Counted from the stretch's first letter, positions 46,445 to 56,831 are shown. The stretch is 63,328 bases of DNA from an alpha proteobacterium SCGC AAA536-G10 (GCA_000384615.1 ARQU01000006.1:1-63328); one strand, 5' to 3'. Program-made: numbers and translations. The notes: generated from the sequence alone by a model not told the origin.

Positions 46445-47230
46445 TCAAAATGACTTTTTAATAATTAGAAATGCGGGGTCAAAAAAAGCCCCCATACCAT
46501 TTATTATTCTAAAATTCCCGTCAACATCTTGTTCAGTCCACATGTTTATAGCTGGTGCACTTGTGTTTCTAGGAATTTCTCTATCAATATAAAAATACTC
46601 GAATCTAAATTTCTCGACATCATCTCTACTGGCAAGAATCTCTTGAATCGACTTTTCAGAATGGGTGTTAAAGTCACATCTCCAAACGTTGGAAGATTCG
46701 GCCTTTGAATCATCTGAATACTTTGTGATTATAGATATATTATTAGGATTAAATCTTCCATCAATTATAATTATCCCACCTGGCGATGCGAATTCAATGA
46801 GTCTATTTAACACAGCAGTCGGGTCTGGAAATATAGGAAAGGTGCCTAAGCATGTGACAATATCTCCACGTAAATCGTTCAGTTGTGGACTAAAAACGTC
46901 TTCCTCAATAATTTTACTGCGGGTATTAGCCAATAGGGACTCCGCAACCGATACGAACTCAGGAGTGACCTCTATCCCTATAAAATCAGTTGCTACGAGC
47001 CGAGGCTGACTGTTTAAGAAATGTAAGAACTCCCCATTCGCGCATCCCACATCTATCAGTTTTCCTGGATTATCAATTACCCTTGATAATTCCTCCGCCT
47101 TCCTAAATACAAACTTCGTTTGCTTCAGTCGATCTCCATCAACTCTCGCATATGGCGAAAGAGATACCATTGGATCGTAACTTCCATGTTCTGACACATT
47201 GTATTTTACACTTTCTTTAGCATCTTTCAT
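46445..47230 (-). CDS. Class I SAM methyltransferase
   Basis: About 261 aa from ATG at 47230, chosen over TTG at 47248 because AAGGAGT lies 6-7 bases before it. SAM loop LIDVGCANGEFLHFL, FIGIEVTPEFVSVAE, DIVTCLGTFPIFPDP and SPGGIIIIDGRFNPNN. The end (DREIPRNTSAPAINMWTEQD) resembles methyltransferases of glycan clusters. GC is clearly above the core genome. Acceptor unknown. Confidence 0.82.
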   Translation of the reverse strand: MKDAKESVKYNVSEHGSYDPMVSLSPYARVDGDRLKQTKFVFRKAEELSRVIDNPGKLIDVGCANGEFLHFLNSQPRLVATDFIGIEVTPEFVSVAESLLANTRSKIIEEDVFSPQLNDLRGDIVTCLGTFPIFPDPTAVLNRLIEFASPGGIIIIDGRFNPNNISIITKYSDDSKAESSNVWRCDFNTHSEKSIQEILASRDDVEKFRFEYFYIDREIPRNTSAPAINMWTEQDVDGNFRIINGMGAFFDPAFLIIKKSF

Positions 47231-47381
47231 TTTTGCACTCCTTTTCAATATCTTCTTGAATTGCCCTGATTTTTTTCAGAGCCTGATGAGTTTTAACCAA
47301 ATTCTTTACATCCCAGACGTTTGTATTTAAAGAAATGAACCCCAAAATTTCACGTTCTTTAAGTGTATTTACAGCTGGCAT
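47217..47381 (-). CDS. Small 54-residue protein overlapping the methyltransferase start
   Basis: 54 aa, MPAVNTLKEREILGFISLNT then NVWDVKNLVKTHQALKKIRA, IQEDIEKECKNERC. AAGGA abuts the ATG, which is unusually close. Overlaps the methyltransferase gene start by 14 bp. Possibly a leader or helper protein; could also be chance. Confidence 0.4.
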   Translation of the reverse strand: MPAVNTLKEREILGFISLNTNVWDVKNLVKTHQALKKIRAIQEDIEKECKNERC

Positions 47382-47452
47382 TCCTTATAATTTATAAGAA
47401 ATATTACTTTTATGACATTTTGAACAATTACACTTGGGATTAATTCCTTTAT

Positions 47453-47725
47453 TCAAAGTTTAATCTTTTTCATAATAATATCAATTGTATTAGTAAAAGA
47501 ACCGTCCCTATCTCTTTTAAAAAGTTTTGGTGAGTTTTTGTTTGCAGTTAAACCTAAGTCTTCTAATTGATTGCCTACAATTTCTCCTAGCTCTATAAAC
47601 TGACTTTCTATTTTGGAAAACATATCTTTTCCACTATAGAATTCTAATAATTTTGAAAAAGATTCATCTCTATAATATTCGTTGGTTCCTTTACTATCTG
47701 GAATATTATTAAGTGAAGAATCCAA
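47453..47725 (-). CDS. Small hypothetical protein
   Basis: 90 aa, soluble: MDSSLNNIPDSKGTNEYYRD, LLEFYSGKDMFSKIESQFIE, LGEIVGNQLEDLGLTANKNS. Low-GC like the host and with a helical pattern, but no family recognised. No clear ribosome site was identified, so the start is uncertain. Confidence 0.5.
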   Translation of the reverse strand: MDSSLNNIPDSKGTNEYYRDESFSKLLEFYSGKDMFSKIESQFIELGEIVGNQLEDLGLTANKNSPKLFKRDRDGSFTNTIDIIMKKIKL

Positions 47726-47810
47726 CTTTTTGCCTTACTCTATTTTAAATTTGTAAAATAATGACTTTTTATAGAATTATAATTATTCAGTCTACAGTTT
47801 AGTCTGCAAA

Positions 47811-47978
47811 TTAATTTGTTTCTATTTCTTTAAGTTCAACTTTTGCTTGCCATATAATTACACACTCTTCGCATCGTTCAGTAGCTTTTCTAATTGCTCT
47901 ATAAGCAGGGTACTTTTTTCACCCTTTTGCAAGTATCTTAATTAATACCACTTGTCTTTCTAATTTATAATTAATCAT
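47811..47978 (-). pseudogene. Small gene interrupted by TGA
   Basis: 56 codons with good ribosome site AAGGAAATAAT before ATG: MINYKLERQVVLIKILAKG, TGA at 47921-47919, then KKYPAYRAIRKATERCEECV and IIWQAKVELKEIETN to TAA. The frame is otherwise intact, and TGA replacing TGG (giving GWKKYPAYRA) would restore it. It is not a sign of a changed genetic code, since other genes here use TGG for Trp and TGA as stop. Confidence 0.6.
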
Positions 47979-48000
47979 ATTATTTCCTTACATTTTATTA

Positions 48001-48645
48001 TTATCTCCAACTTTTTGTCATTTTTCCTTTATCTTTGAAGTCAATAATTGAGAAAGTTTTCTCTACTAAAGTGTAGTCATTGTAACCTAATCGAGCGATA
48101 ACCTTCATTTTAAGCGTATCGACTATCCCATCATCAGTTATAAATTCATCTTTAATATGAATACCAATAACTTTTCCAAATACAACGTTGTGCAAACCTC
48201 CTTTTCCTGGAAGTTCAACTGTTTGGTGATATTTACACTCAAAATGTACAGGAGACTCTGCAACTCTTTTGGGCTTCACATCGAATGAATCTATAGCGGT
48301 TAAACCTGTTTTTTCTAATTCATCAGTATCTGGTTCCATTATCCAACTTGTATCATTCATTTGGTGACGTGTGTCCCAGGTGCTCATGTTAACCACAAAT
48401 TCACCTGTTTCTTCAGCATTTAAAACACTATCTTTCTTACTTCCATCTGCACGATTACCAGCTGAGAACATTACAAATGGAGGATTATAAGAAAGTCCAT
48501 TGAAATAACTATATGGTGAAAGGTTTCCTACACCATTTTTACTTACTGTACTAATCCACCCAATTGGACGGGGAACTGTCAGAGCTTTGAAAGGATTGTA
48601 AGGTAATCCATGATCATTTTTATTTGTTTCATAATACATTTGCAT
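48001..48645 (-). CDS. Flavin reductase-like FMN-binding protein
   Basis: 214 aa. The flavin reductase-like fold is clear from PFKALTVPRPIGWISTVSKNGVGNLSPYSYFNGLSYNPPFVMFS, TGEFVVNMSTWDTRHQMNDTS, and the later HFECKYHQTVELPG and VFGKVIGIHI. Binds FMN; partner oxygenase unknown. Not an obvious glycan gene; it sits between two disrupted stretches, inside the repeat-flanked segment. Low-GC like the host. Confidence 0.88.
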   Translation of the reverse strand: MQMYYETNKNDHGLPYNPFKALTVPRPIGWISTVSKNGVGNLSPYSYFNGLSYNPPFVMFSAGNRADGSKKDSVLNAEETGEFVVNMSTWDTRHQMNDTSWIMEPDTDELEKTGLTAIDSFDVKPKRVAESPVHFECKYHQTVELPGKGGLHNVVFGKVIGIHIKDEFITDDGIVDTLKMKVIARLGYNDYTLVEKTFSIIDFKDKGKMTKSWR

Positions 48646-48704
48646 ACTTTCTTTTTTGTACTTAGTTTAGCAAAATTTATAACTTAAGATTTGTAATAAT
48701 TTAT

Positions 48705-48923
48705 TTAACAATTAATATTATCTACAATATATTTACCGTAACTACCTTCTAATTTAATATTATTAAGAAAAACATATGCTCTTATATTCCAAGGTATGTC
48801 GAATCTTACTTTTATTAATTCATCCTGCTGTGTAAGTTTATTATATACTAATTCCCAAGATTCATAATTTTTAGTAAAAATTTTACCACTATTAATGTTT
48901 TGAATGGCGGATATGAAGATGTC
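48705..48923 (-). pseudogene. 3' end of an unidentified gene, cut at the repeat
   Basis: A 72-codon frame (DIFISAIQNINSGKIFTKNY, ESWELVYNKLTQQDELIKVR, FDIPWNIRAYVFLNNIKLEG, SYGKYIVDNINC) lies open from TAG at 48926 to TAA at 48705. It has no start, and upstream of it begins the repeat at 48931. It reads as the tail of a larger gene severed by the event that placed the repeat copy. Confidence 0.55.
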
Positions 48924-48930
48924 CTAAATT

Positions 48931-49200
48931 TATATTCACTATTTCATAGTAATTTAACCAAGCTACGTATTTCTCTGTTACATTATTTTTTTTCAAAGTA
49001 TGCAGTTGAATGTTGTTATCTATGTCAATTTTAATGTCTCGGTTCATTTTCATTCTACATCCTTTCCTATAAATATCTTAATACAGAATTATTGGGAAAA
49101 TGATTAACAGTTAATTCTAATACAAACACACTTAGGTATCTATTTTTAAGTGCTTTCTAATTTGCTTGTATTCCTAGAATACACATAGCATACACCTTCT
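48931..49200. repeat. Direct repeat, right copy (GNAT 5' end remnant)
   Basis: Second copy of 45831-46100. It still begins a minus-strand protein NRDIKIDIDNNIQLHTLKKN, continuing NVTEKYVAWLNYYEI, but runs into a stop, so it is a broken copy of the GNAT gene's 5' end and its promoter region. Confidence 0.92.
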
Positions 49201-49233
49201 TCCTAGATAAATGAAATGTTTCTAAAACTTGTA

Positions 49234-50538
49234 TTACAAATGCAAAAAATTCAAAGATTTATACAATTCCTCACAATATTCATTAGGTAAACGTTTAAGT
49301 TTTAAGTGACAACCTATCTGTGCATTATTCCAATGAAGCTCTCGATACATTAGAGCCGCCAATTGGTTTTTACTTAGTGTTATGGTCAATGTTTTATTAG
49401 TAGGGCTCACTTCATTTTTATCTAACAATCGAGAGTTTTCATAAGAAAAAATATACTGATCACTATCAACAACTAACTTAAGCAACCAATCATTCGCTGG
49501 CGATAAGTCAATGTTAAATCGATTGCAACGGTTTATCATTTCTGAAAATGCCTTTTCTAATACTTCAGTTTCATTTTCGATTAAAGAAGATTGAAATTGA
49601 TCCAATAAAGAAGTGCTAGAAACCATTTCGAAAGGAAATATATTTCTTCGTATTTTTAGATTACCTCCTATTGAGAATTCTATTTCATCTCCGTAATAGG
49701 CATACTCACTTTTTGAACTAGCAATATTTTGAAAGGAATAAGTATTGGCTACCAATTTTCGATCCATGTATTCTATAGCTGTGTAGTTTTCAAAAGACTT
49801 AGATACGGGGCCATTTAAAACGAAATCTGCTGAATGCGGGAAATAGAATTTCGGCTTTAAAAAGTCAATACATTTTTCTATAGTATCTCTACGCTTTTCG
49901 TGCATTTTTTGGTGAATAATTTTTTTCTTTTCCTCACTTAAGTCGTAGCAAACAGGATAATCTTGGGCATATGAATTAAACGGATACCAAAGAGAGGTTA
50001 GTTTCTCAACTTTAAGGTTCTGCAAAATTTTCATATCGTATGGCGTGTTATCACATAAAAATAAATGAGACGTATTATTTTTCTTATCTTCAACAAGCAA
50101 GGAAGTATCTATATTAGTTGCATCATACTCATACCCCTCTTGATATGAACCCAATTCTTGTCCAAAAGCATTCATAGGAGGGACAATAGTAAGATCAAGA
50201 TCAGATAGACCTATCTGTTTATAAGGTTCAACTAAACTTAAATTAGTAAACCCAAGATCATCAATATAGTTTTTTAAAACTTTATTTATGGGGAGGTCTG
50301 GGATAAATATCTGAATATTTCTATCCAAAAGGCTCAAAGTCTCTCTATCCCAGTGATCCTCATGAATATGACTGACAAATAAGTGAGTTACTGTTTGCAA
50401 AAAATCTAAATTAGTGCAGATGGCAAACGGTGACCAAGCACCGCCATAAAGGGTTCCCACCAACCAAGGGTCAATTAAAAGTGAGCATCTTTCACTTTTA
50501 ACTAGGACGGTCGCATTATTTAATGAACGAATTTTCAT
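49234..50538 (-). CDS. MBL-fold metallohydrolase (UlaG-like)
   Basis: 434 aa. N-terminal beta-lactamase fold with SERCSLLIDPWLVGT and the metal motif VSHIHEDHWDRET (HxHxDH), then KFYFPHSADFV as the likely third site. The C-terminal half (from about residue 280) is a helical domain unlike small UlaG proteins. Resembles proteins near sialic-acid/glycan genes that hydrolyse sugar intermediates; exact substrate not known. Last gene of the glycan island apart from the GNAT gene. Confidence 0.82.
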   Translation of the reverse strand: MKIRSLNNATVLVKSERCSLLIDPWLVGTLYGGAWSPFAICTNLDFLQTVTHLFVSHIHEDHWDRETLSLLDRNIQIFIPDLPINKVLKNYIDDLGFTNLSLVEPYKQIGLSDLDLTIVPPMNAFGQELGSYQEGYEYDATNIDTSLLVEDKKNNTSHLFLCDNTPYDMKILQNLKVEKLTSLWYPFNSYAQDYPVCYDLSEEKKKIIHQKMHEKRRDTIEKCIDFLKPKFYFPHSADFVLNGPVSKSFENYTAIEYMDRKLVANTYSFQNIASSKSEYAYYGDEIEFSIGGNLKIRRNIFPFEMVSSTSLLDQFQSSLIENETEVLEKAFSEMINRCNRFNIDLSPANDWLLKLVVDSDQYIFSYENSRLLDKNEVSPTNKTLTITLSKNQLAALMYRELHWNNAQIGCHLKLKRLPNEYCEELYKSLNFLHL

Positions 50539-50758
50539 ATTTATCTTTCTTTTACCTTTATAATTTCGCTATTGCTACATCTTTCTAATCATTAGTGATG
50601 TTTATTTTTTTCAATTAATATTAGTTATTTAATTACCCTAGTAGTGCAGCTATAACAAGTGTATAATTTGCTACTCCCATTCAATAATCCAAACTCTATA
50701 ACTAATTGTTTATATTACCTTTTTTAAAATTTTGAAACTACTTTGAAACCTATTTATC

Positions 50759-51265
50759 TTACAAAACATAATCCTGTTTAAATAATAAATAAATAAGTTT
50801 ACCATTACTATTTTTTTTATGCATAACAGCACCTAATTTTTCAGTTGCTTTTCTTGACCGAAAGTTTTCTTCCCCAATATCAAAATATACTTTATCAATG
50901 TGTCTGAATGCATAATCCAACATAAGTTTTTTAATTTGTAAATTGACAGATGTGCCCCAATATTCATTTGACAAAAATGTATAACCAACTCTAATTGAAT
51001 TATCTATTTTATCATGAGAATAAAATCTTGTAGAACCAATAAATTTATCTAATGTTTTATCAACTATAGTAAAACAACCCAATGTGTTTTCCATAGCAAT
51101 CTGAAAAAATTTAATAAAAACTTCCCTCTTCCATCTATCATTATCAGGATGTTGTTCCCAAATTACAGGATTACCAGCAACAGAGTATAATTTTTCAAAA
51201 TGAGAAGTTTCAGTTTGTATTAAAGAAAAAGATTCATTTTCTAATTGCAATTTAAAATTTACCAT
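50759..51265 (-). CDS. GNAT-family N-acetyltransferase
   Basis: 168 aa. GNAT fold with FIGSTRFYSHDKIDNSIRVG, LSNEYWGTSVNLQIKKLML (acetyl-CoA loop region, less canonical than usual) and FRSRKATEKLGAVMHKK. The pattern matches the RimJ/RimL type. Low-GC, directly after guaA in the window and in the same direction. It may belong to the host genome and not to the island. Confidence 0.87.
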   Translation of the reverse strand: MVNFKLQLENESFSLIQTETSHFEKLYSVAGNPVIWEQHPDNDRWKREVFIKFFQIAMENTLGCFTIVDKTLDKFIGSTRFYSHDKIDNSIRVGYTFLSNEYWGTSVNLQIKKLMLDYAFRHIDKVYFDIGEENFRSRKATEKLGAVMHKKNSNGKLIYLLFKQDYVL

Positions 51266-51292
51266 AAGTTATTGTTTTTAAACACTTTTTAT

Positions 51293-52846
51293 TCACTCCC
51301 ATTCTATCGTTCCAGGAGGTTTAGAAGTAATATCATAGTTAACTCGATTTATTCCCACTACATTATTTATAATTTTAGTAGCCGTCTCACTAAGAAACTG
51401 ATGATCAAACGGATAATAATCAGCAGTCATCCCGTCAATTGAGGTTACAGCTCTTAATACACATGCATAGTCATAACTCCTTGAGTCACCCATTACACCA
51501 ACTGTTTTTACTGGTAAAATTACTGTAAAAGCCTGCCAAATTTCATTATAAAGCCCATATTTTTTTATTTGGTCAATATATATCTCGTCTGCATTTCTTA
51601 AAATATCTAATTTCTCGTTCGTTATTTCACCAGGGCATCTTATCGCCAACCCTGGCCCTGGAAATGGGTGTCGCTCAATAAAATAGCTTGGGATACCAAG
51701 TTCTTTTCCAAGTTTTCTTACTTCGTCTTTAAATAATTCTTTTAGTGGTTCTATCAATCTCAAATTCATTTTTTTTGGTAATCCACCAACATTATGATGA
51801 GATTTTATAGTCACAGAAGGGGCTCCTGAAAAACTTACACTTTCAATTACATCAGGATATAATGTACCTTGAGCAAGAAAATCAACTTCCCCAATTTCTA
51901 AAGCGTATTTCTGAAAAACATCAATAAATAATTTTCCAATTATTTTTCTTTTCTCTTCGGGATCAATTACAGATGCTAAATTTGACAGAAAAAGTTGTTG
52001 TTCTTTAGCCTCTATTAACTGGAGTTTAAAATGATCAGTATATAACCCAATTACTTCTTTACTTTCATTTTTTCTCATCAAGCCATTATTGACATAAATA
52101 CATGTTAACTGATCTCCAATGGCTTTATGAATAAGTATAGCAGTTACAGAACTATCTACCCCCCCAGACAATGCACAAATTACTTTTTTATCACCAACTT
52201 TCTCTTTTATCATGTGAATAGCTTTTTCAAGATAAGCTTTCATGTTCCAATCAAATGAAACATTAGCTAACTGAAGAAAATTTTTTAATAAAATTTTTCC
52301 ATTCGAAGTATGAATTACTTCTGGATGAAATTGAACTGCATAATAGTGCTTTTTTATATCACCAATAATGGCAAATGGTGCATTTTCAGACTCACCATAA
52401 ACTTCAAAATTCGATGGAATACTTGAAACGTGATCACCATGAGACATCCATACTTGTTCATTATTATCTTTAAAAAAGTTTTTTAAGAAACTAATACTTT
52501 TATTTTTCTTTTTGACAAACGATTTCCCAAACTCCGAGGTGCCCGTGCCATGAATGACATTACCACCTAACATTTTCATCATTATTTGTTGACCATAGCA
52601 AATACCTAAAATCGGTATACCAATTTCAAATATAGTTGATGGTGGTGCAGGAGCATTATCATCTAATACACTTGCTGGTCCTCCAGATAAAATTATAGCT
52701 TTTGGAACGATAGCTTTTATTAATTCATCAGTTATTTTATTAAAAGGATGAATCTCACAATAAACTTTTAATTCTCTTAACCGTCTGGCGATTAGTTGAG
52801 TAACTTGACTGCCAAAATCAATTATTAATATAAGATCATCTTTCAT
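51293..52846 (-). CDS. guaA: GMP synthase (glutamine-hydrolysing)
   Basis: Aminates XMP to GMP. 517 aa. Glutaminase domain with catalytic cysteine in [22 protein letters not shown]-pyrophosphatase domain with P-loop [13 protein letters not shown]; dimerisation domain [12 protein letters not shown] and the C-terminal [23 protein letters not shown]. Follows guaB and the RsmB-type methyltransferase on the same strand, giving a guanine nucleotide cluster. Confidence 0.98.
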   Translation of the reverse strand: MKDDLILIIDFGSQVTQLIARRLRELKVYCEIHPFNKITDELIKAIVPKAIILSGGPASVLDDNAPAPPSTIFEIGIPILGICYGQQIMMKMLGGNVIHGTGTSEFGKSFVKKKNKSISFLKNFFKDNNEQVWMSHGDHVSSIPSNFEVYGESENAPFAIIGDIKKHYYAVQFHPEVIHTSNGKILLKNFLQLANVSFDWNMKAYLEKAIHMIKEKVGDKKVICALSGGVDSSVTAILIHKAIGDQLTCIYVNNGLMRKNESKEVIGLYTDHFKLQLIEAKEQQLFLSNLASVIDPEEKRKIIGKLFIDVFQKYALEIGEVDFLAQGTLYPDVIESVSFSGAPSVTIKSHHNVGGLPKKMNLRLIEPLKELFKDEVRKLGKELGIPSYFIERHPFPGPGLAIRCPGEITNEKLDILRNADEIYIDQIKKYGLYNEIWQAFTVILPVKTVGVMGDSRSYDYACVLRAVTSIDGMTADYYPFDHQFLSETATKIINNVVGINRVNYDITSKPPGTIEWE

Positions 52847-52877
52847 TCACTTACTTTCTTTTTAAAATAATTAAATA

Positions 52878-54212
52878 CTATCTCTTTCTTTGAAACATTG
52901 AGATAAAGAAACCATCTATTTTATGAATGGCTGGATTTATAGTTATGCTTTTATTTATATTCTGAAAAGGATATTTAACAGCATTTTGTATAAAAATGGT
53001 GTCATTCCACATATTAGCTAAATTTATTTCAGTAAAATCTAGTTTATTTTTATCCTTGAATTTTTTAATTTGATTTATTCCTTCCTCTGGCAAAAAAGAA
53101 CAAACGACATAAGCTAATTTACCACCAGGTACAACCATCAAAGAACCTTTTAGAAGAAGATCTTCTTGTATAGCAAGCAAATCTTGAAGTTTTTTTGGAT
53201 TAAAACCAAATTTTGAATCTGGACTTCTTGACCATGTTCCAATTCCTGAACATGGAGCATCAATCAATACCAAATCAAATTTTTTTTCTAATCCTTTTAC
53301 ATTCCAATTTGGATTTACCAGGCGTCTCTCAACATTATGAACTCCTGCTCTTTTTAGTCTCAAACCTGCGTTCAACAATCTTTTTTTATTAGTATCTAAC
53401 GATAATATCCTTCCCTTATTTTTCATAACATCTGCTAAAATTAGAGATTTACCACCTGCGCCAGAACAAACATCTGCAACTTGCATTCCAGGTCTTACAT
53501 CAAGTAAAAGAACAACTAGCTGAGATGCTTCTCCTTGTATCTCTAAAAAACCTTTCTTAAAAAGTTCATGGCCTTCTATTGGAAACCTTTTCGAGAGTCT
53601 TATACCTAATGGTGAGTATTTAGTATGTTGAAAAGGTACTTTTATATCCTTTAATAAATAATATATTTCATCTCTTGATTTACCTTTAAGAGTGTTTATT
53701 CTAATATCAAAAAAACCTTCTTCGTTTAGGGATAAAGCAACGTCTTTCCATTCATTTTTGAAACCATTTTTGAGACTTTTTAATAAATATTTTGGCAATT
53801 CATAAAAAATATGTTCAGGCATTCCTTTATTATAAAATTGATCAAAATCTAAACGATTCAAAAACTCCAAGTCGTCATAATCAAATTTTTTAATTTCTTT
53901 GCATTTTAAAATAAATAGCTGTGTGATTTTAGATACATTATTGCAATACTCCTTATTTAAAAAAAATAGCTCTAACATGATTTCTTTTTCAAAAGTTACT
54001 TCAAGATTTAAACAATCAAGATGCCAATGAATTTTGTATCGATGTCTTAAAATATTCCAAAAACATTTTGAAATGAACCTTCTGTCATTAGAGCCTATAA
54101 ATTTTTTTGATCTAAAATAATTTTGTAATAACTTACTAGCAATTTTGTTGCTTTGATTAAGTAAGTTTAATATTTCTAAAACAGAATAAATTCGTTCTTG
54201 GTCAAACATCAA
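52878..54212 (-). CDS. RsmB/NOL1-family RNA cytosine-C5 methyltransferase
   Basis: 444 aa. N-terminal helical region, then methyltransferase core with SAM loop [28 protein letters not shown], and the catalytic cysteine motif [17 protein letters not shown]; the second Cys is in [10 protein letters not shown]. This is the m5C RNA methyltransferase pattern (16S rRNA C967 in the RsmB case). It overlaps the end of guaB by 4 bp (ATGA) and lies before guaA. Which rRNA base is methylated is not shown by sequence alone. Confidence 0.9.
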   Translation of the reverse strand: MMFDQERIYSVLEILNLLNQSNKIASKLLQNYFRSKKFIGSNDRRFISKCFWNILRHRYKIHWHLDCLNLEVTFEKEIMLELFFLNKEYCNNVSKITQLFILKCKEIKKFDYDDLEFLNRLDFDQFYNKGMPEHIFYELPKYLLKSLKNGFKNEWKDVALSLNEEGFFDIRINTLKGKSRDEIYYLLKDIKVPFQHTKYSPLGIRLSKRFPIEGHELFKKGFLEIQGEASQLVVLLLDVRPGMQVADVCSGAGGKSLILADVMKNKGRILSLDTNKKRLLNAGLRLKRAGVHNVERRLVNPNWNVKGLEKKFDLVLIDAPCSGIGTWSRSPDSKFGFNPKKLQDLLAIQEDLLLKGSLMVVPGGKLAYVVCSFLPEEGINQIKKFKDKNKLDFTEINLANMWNDTIFIQNAVKYPFQNINKSITINPAIHKIDGFFISMFQRKR

Positions 54213-55672
54213 GAGGGACGATAATTAGGGGCTTCTCTAGTAATAATAACGTCATGGACATGACTTTCTCTTAGACCAGCATTGCTTATTTTTTTAAAAA
54301 TACATTTTTGCTGCATATCATTAATATTTTTATTACCAGTATAACCCATAGCTGATTTTAAACCACCAACCAATTGATGAATTACATTCTGAGTTGGACC
54401 TTTATAAGGAACTTGACCTTCAATACCCTCAGGCACAAGTTTTAATGTTTCTATCTCTGCTTGGAAATATCTATCAGCTGATCCTCTAGCCATTGCTCCT
54501 AATGAACCCATTCCTCTATAAGATTTGTAAGACCTACCTTGAAACAAAAAAACTTCTCCAGGAGTTTCATCAGTTCCTGCGAGTAAAGATCCTACCATTA
54601 CTGCACTTGCCCCACCAGCTATAGCTTTAGCAATATCCCCAGAATATTTTATTCCACCATCAGCTATAATGGGAATGGAATTTTTTTTCGCAATTTTTGC
54701 GCAATCTGTAATTGCTGTTAATTGAGGCACTCCTACTCCAGCTACCATTCTTGTAGTACAAATTGATCCAGGCCCAATGCCAACTTTAATACCATTAGCT
54801 CCAGCATCTATTAATGCATTTGTTGCATCTCCAGTTGCAACATTTCCTCCAATAAGAGCTGGTTTACCTGGTAATTTTGAAATTGTTCTGACAGTTTCTA
54901 ATACCATTTCACTATGTCCATGAGCTGTATCAACTATAATGACATCGACACCCGCATGTATTAAAGCTTCTGCCCTTGCAATTCCTTCTTTTCCAACGCC
55001 AGTTGCTGCAGCCACCCTTAATCTACCTTGTTCATCTTTGCATGAGTCCGGATAATTTTGTGCCTTTTCCATATCTTTAACTGTTATCAACCCAACACAA
55101 AAATTATCTTTATCAACAACTACTAATTTTTCTATGCGATGTTTATGTAAAAGTTTTCTTGCATCTTCTGTACTAACTGTTTCTTTAACAGTTATAACAT
55201 TTTTAGTCATAAGTGCAGAAACAGATTGATTAAGATCATTTGCAAATCTAACGTCTCTATTAGTTAAGATTCCAACCAATTTATTATTCAAGCCCTCTAC
55301 AACGGGTATACCACTAATTTTGTATTTTTCCATCAATTTAAAAGCATCACCAAGTGTCTGACCCGGTTTTATTGTTACTGGATTAACTACCATACCAGCT
55401 TCAAACTTTTTAACTTTTTTTACTTCTGAGGCTTGTTCTTTTATTGTGAAGTTTTTGTGAAGAACACCCATTCCTCCTAATTGAGCCATAGTAATCGCTA
55501 GCCTATGTTCAGTAACAGTATCCATTGCCGCAGAAATTAAAGGAATGTTTAACTTTATATCTTCAGCAATAAAAGTTTTAACATCCGCATCAGCAGGACC
55601 AAATATACTATGTGCAGGTTGTAATAAAACGTCGTCGAATGTATAAGCATCTTTTATATTCATATTTTCCAA
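54209..55672 (-). CDS. guaB: Inosine-5'-monophosphate dehydrogenase
   Basis: Oxidises IMP to XMP, committed step to GMP. 487 aa. [12 protein letters not shown] start, two CBS domains in the middle ([40 protein letters not shown]), the catalytic loop [15 protein letters not shown], and flap [16 protein letters not shown]. Transcribed with the RsmB-type gene and guaA. Its end overlaps the next gene. Confidence 0.98.
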   Translation of the reverse strand: MENMNIKDAYTFDDVLLQPAHSIFGPADADVKTFIAEDIKLNIPLISAAMDTVTEHRLAITMAQLGGMGVLHKNFTIKEQASEVKKVKKFEAGMVVNPVTIKPGQTLGDAFKLMEKYKISGIPVVEGLNNKLVGILTNRDVRFANDLNQSVSALMTKNVITVKETVSTEDARKLLHKHRIEKLVVVDKDNFCVGLITVKDMEKAQNYPDSCKDEQGRLRVAAATGVGKEGIARAEALIHAGVDVIIVDTAHGHSEMVLETVRTISKLPGKPALIGGNVATGDATNALIDAGANGIKVGIGPGSICTTRMVAGVGVPQLTAITDCAKIAKKNSIPIIADGGIKYSGDIAKAIAGGASAVMVGSLLAGTDETPGEVFLFQGRSYKSYRGMGSLGAMARGSADRYFQAEIETLKLVPEGIEGQVPYKGPTQNVIHQLVGGLKSAMGYTGNKNINDMQQKCIFKKISNAGLRESHVHDVIITREAPNYRPS

Positions 55673-55765
55673 CTAAAGGGCTATTTAAATAATAATATAA
55701 TAAATATTATTTATAAATTTTATAAACTCTTGACTTTAATTTGCAAAGGTTAATTAATTTAAGTT

Positions 55766-56461
55766 TTATGCTTTATAGCCTATGGCAATAACATATCCTT
55801 CAACTGACTCATTTCTACTGGCATCAGGTTTAATATGATGCACTTTAGAAAAATGTTTCCTCATTAGAGATAAAGCCTTTATTTCAGCACCACCTTTGAA
55901 ACATTTTGCTAAAAAAACTCCATTTTTTTTTAAATTTTCTAGAGCAAAATCTAGGGCAGTTTCCAATAGATAAGTGGTTCTTATATGATCAGTTTGACGA
56001 TGTCCTGTAGTATTAGCAGCCATATCTGAAATTATAATATTTGGGTTAGATCCAAGAATTTTTAATAATTTTTTACCAACACTTTTATCACTAATATCGC
56101 CTATAATGGAAATACTTCCAGGTATTTCTTGCGTTGGCAAAAGATCAACGCCAACCACTTTCTCTTCCCCAACAAATGAAGAAACTTTTTGCGAAGCTAT
56201 TTGCAGCCACCCACCTGGAGCGCACCCTAAATCAATAACTGATAATCCAGGGGCTAAGAATTTATATTTTTCGTTAATTTGTAAAAGTTTAAAAGCAGCT
56301 CGTGATTTGTACCCTCTTTTTTGCGTTTCTAAAACGTAAGGATCATTTAGTTGTCTTCTTATCCAACGAGTACTTGAAGATTTTCTATTTTTATCTTTCT
56401 TAGGTTTTTGTGATAGACCTCTAGAACTTTTAAATGATCCTGGGTTGTTTTTGTTAGTCAT
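55766..56461 (-). CDS. rlmE: 23S rRNA 2'-O-methyltransferase (RrmJ/FtsJ)
   Basis: Methylates U2552 of 23S rRNA. 231 aa. K-D-K-E tetrad context in YKSRAAFKLLQIN, SAM loop VIDLGCAPGGWLQIAS, VVGVDLLP, DMAANTTGHRQTDH and the second catalytic lysine in VFLAKCFKGGAE; the C-terminal KPDASRNESVEGYVIAIG closes the fold. Overlaps hisI by 8 bp. The basic N-terminus (about 40 residues) is an extension seen in alphaproteobacterial proteins. Confidence 0.95.
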   Translation of the reverse strand: MTNKNNPGSFKSSRGLSQKPKKDKNRKSSSTRWIRRQLNDPYVLETQKRGYKSRAAFKLLQINEKYKFLAPGLSVIDLGCAPGGWLQIASQKVSSFVGEEKVVGVDLLPTQEIPGSISIIGDISDKSVGKKLLKILGSNPNIIISDMAANTTGHRQTDHIRTTYLLETALDFALENLKKNGVFLAKCFKGGAEIKALSLMRKHFSKVHHIKPDASRNESVEGYVIAIGYKA

Positions 56462-56828
56462 TTTTCACATCACTTAATGATTTAAAAAAACAACTCTTCA
56501 CACCTGTGTGACAAGCTACACCATTTTTTTGTTCAATTATTGCTAATAATGTGTCATTATCACAGTCTAATCTTAATTCGTGAAGTCTTTGAAAGTTTCC
56601 ACTTGTCTCTCCTTTTTTCCAAAGTTCATTTCTCGACCTAGAAAAATAGTACATGTCCTTGGTCTCAATTGTTTTTTTGACAGATAGTTTATTCATCCAT
56701 GCCATCATTAAAATAGTTCCTGAATGAACACATTGTGCAATGACTGGAACTAATCCATCTTTATTAAATTTTATGTCTAAAGCATTAAATTTTTCAGAAC
56801 TTGGAGTTGTATATATTTGTTTAACCAT
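56454..56828 (-). CDS. hisI: Phosphoribosyl-AMP cyclohydrolase
   Basis: Third step of histidine synthesis. 124 aa. Metal-binding DCDNDTLLAIIEQKNGVACHTG and VKSCFF (cysteine ligands), plus SRSRNELWKKGETSGNFQ and LVPVIAQ. Single-domain HisI, without the fused HisE domain. Between the RND pump gene and rlmE on the same strand, not near other his genes. Confidence 0.94.
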   Translation of the reverse strand: MVKQIYTTPSSEKFNALDIKFNKDGLVPVIAQCVHSGTILMMAWMNKLSVKKTIETKDMYYFSRSRNELWKKGETSGNFQRLHELRLDCDNDTLLAIIEQKNGVACHTGVKSCFFKSLSDVKND

Positions 56829-56831
56829 ATT

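Noticed and set aside
47811-47978. In-frame TGA as evidence that TGA codes for Trp here
   Set aside because: Intact genes use TGG for Trp (e.g. thyA) and end in TGA (e.g. motB at 22725), so the standard code applies.
29243-51265. Diversity-generating retroelement, phage or transposon as the cause of the decayed island
   Set aside because: No reverse transcriptase, template/variable repeat pair, integrase, transposase or terminal inverted repeat was found; only the 270-bp direct repeat is present.
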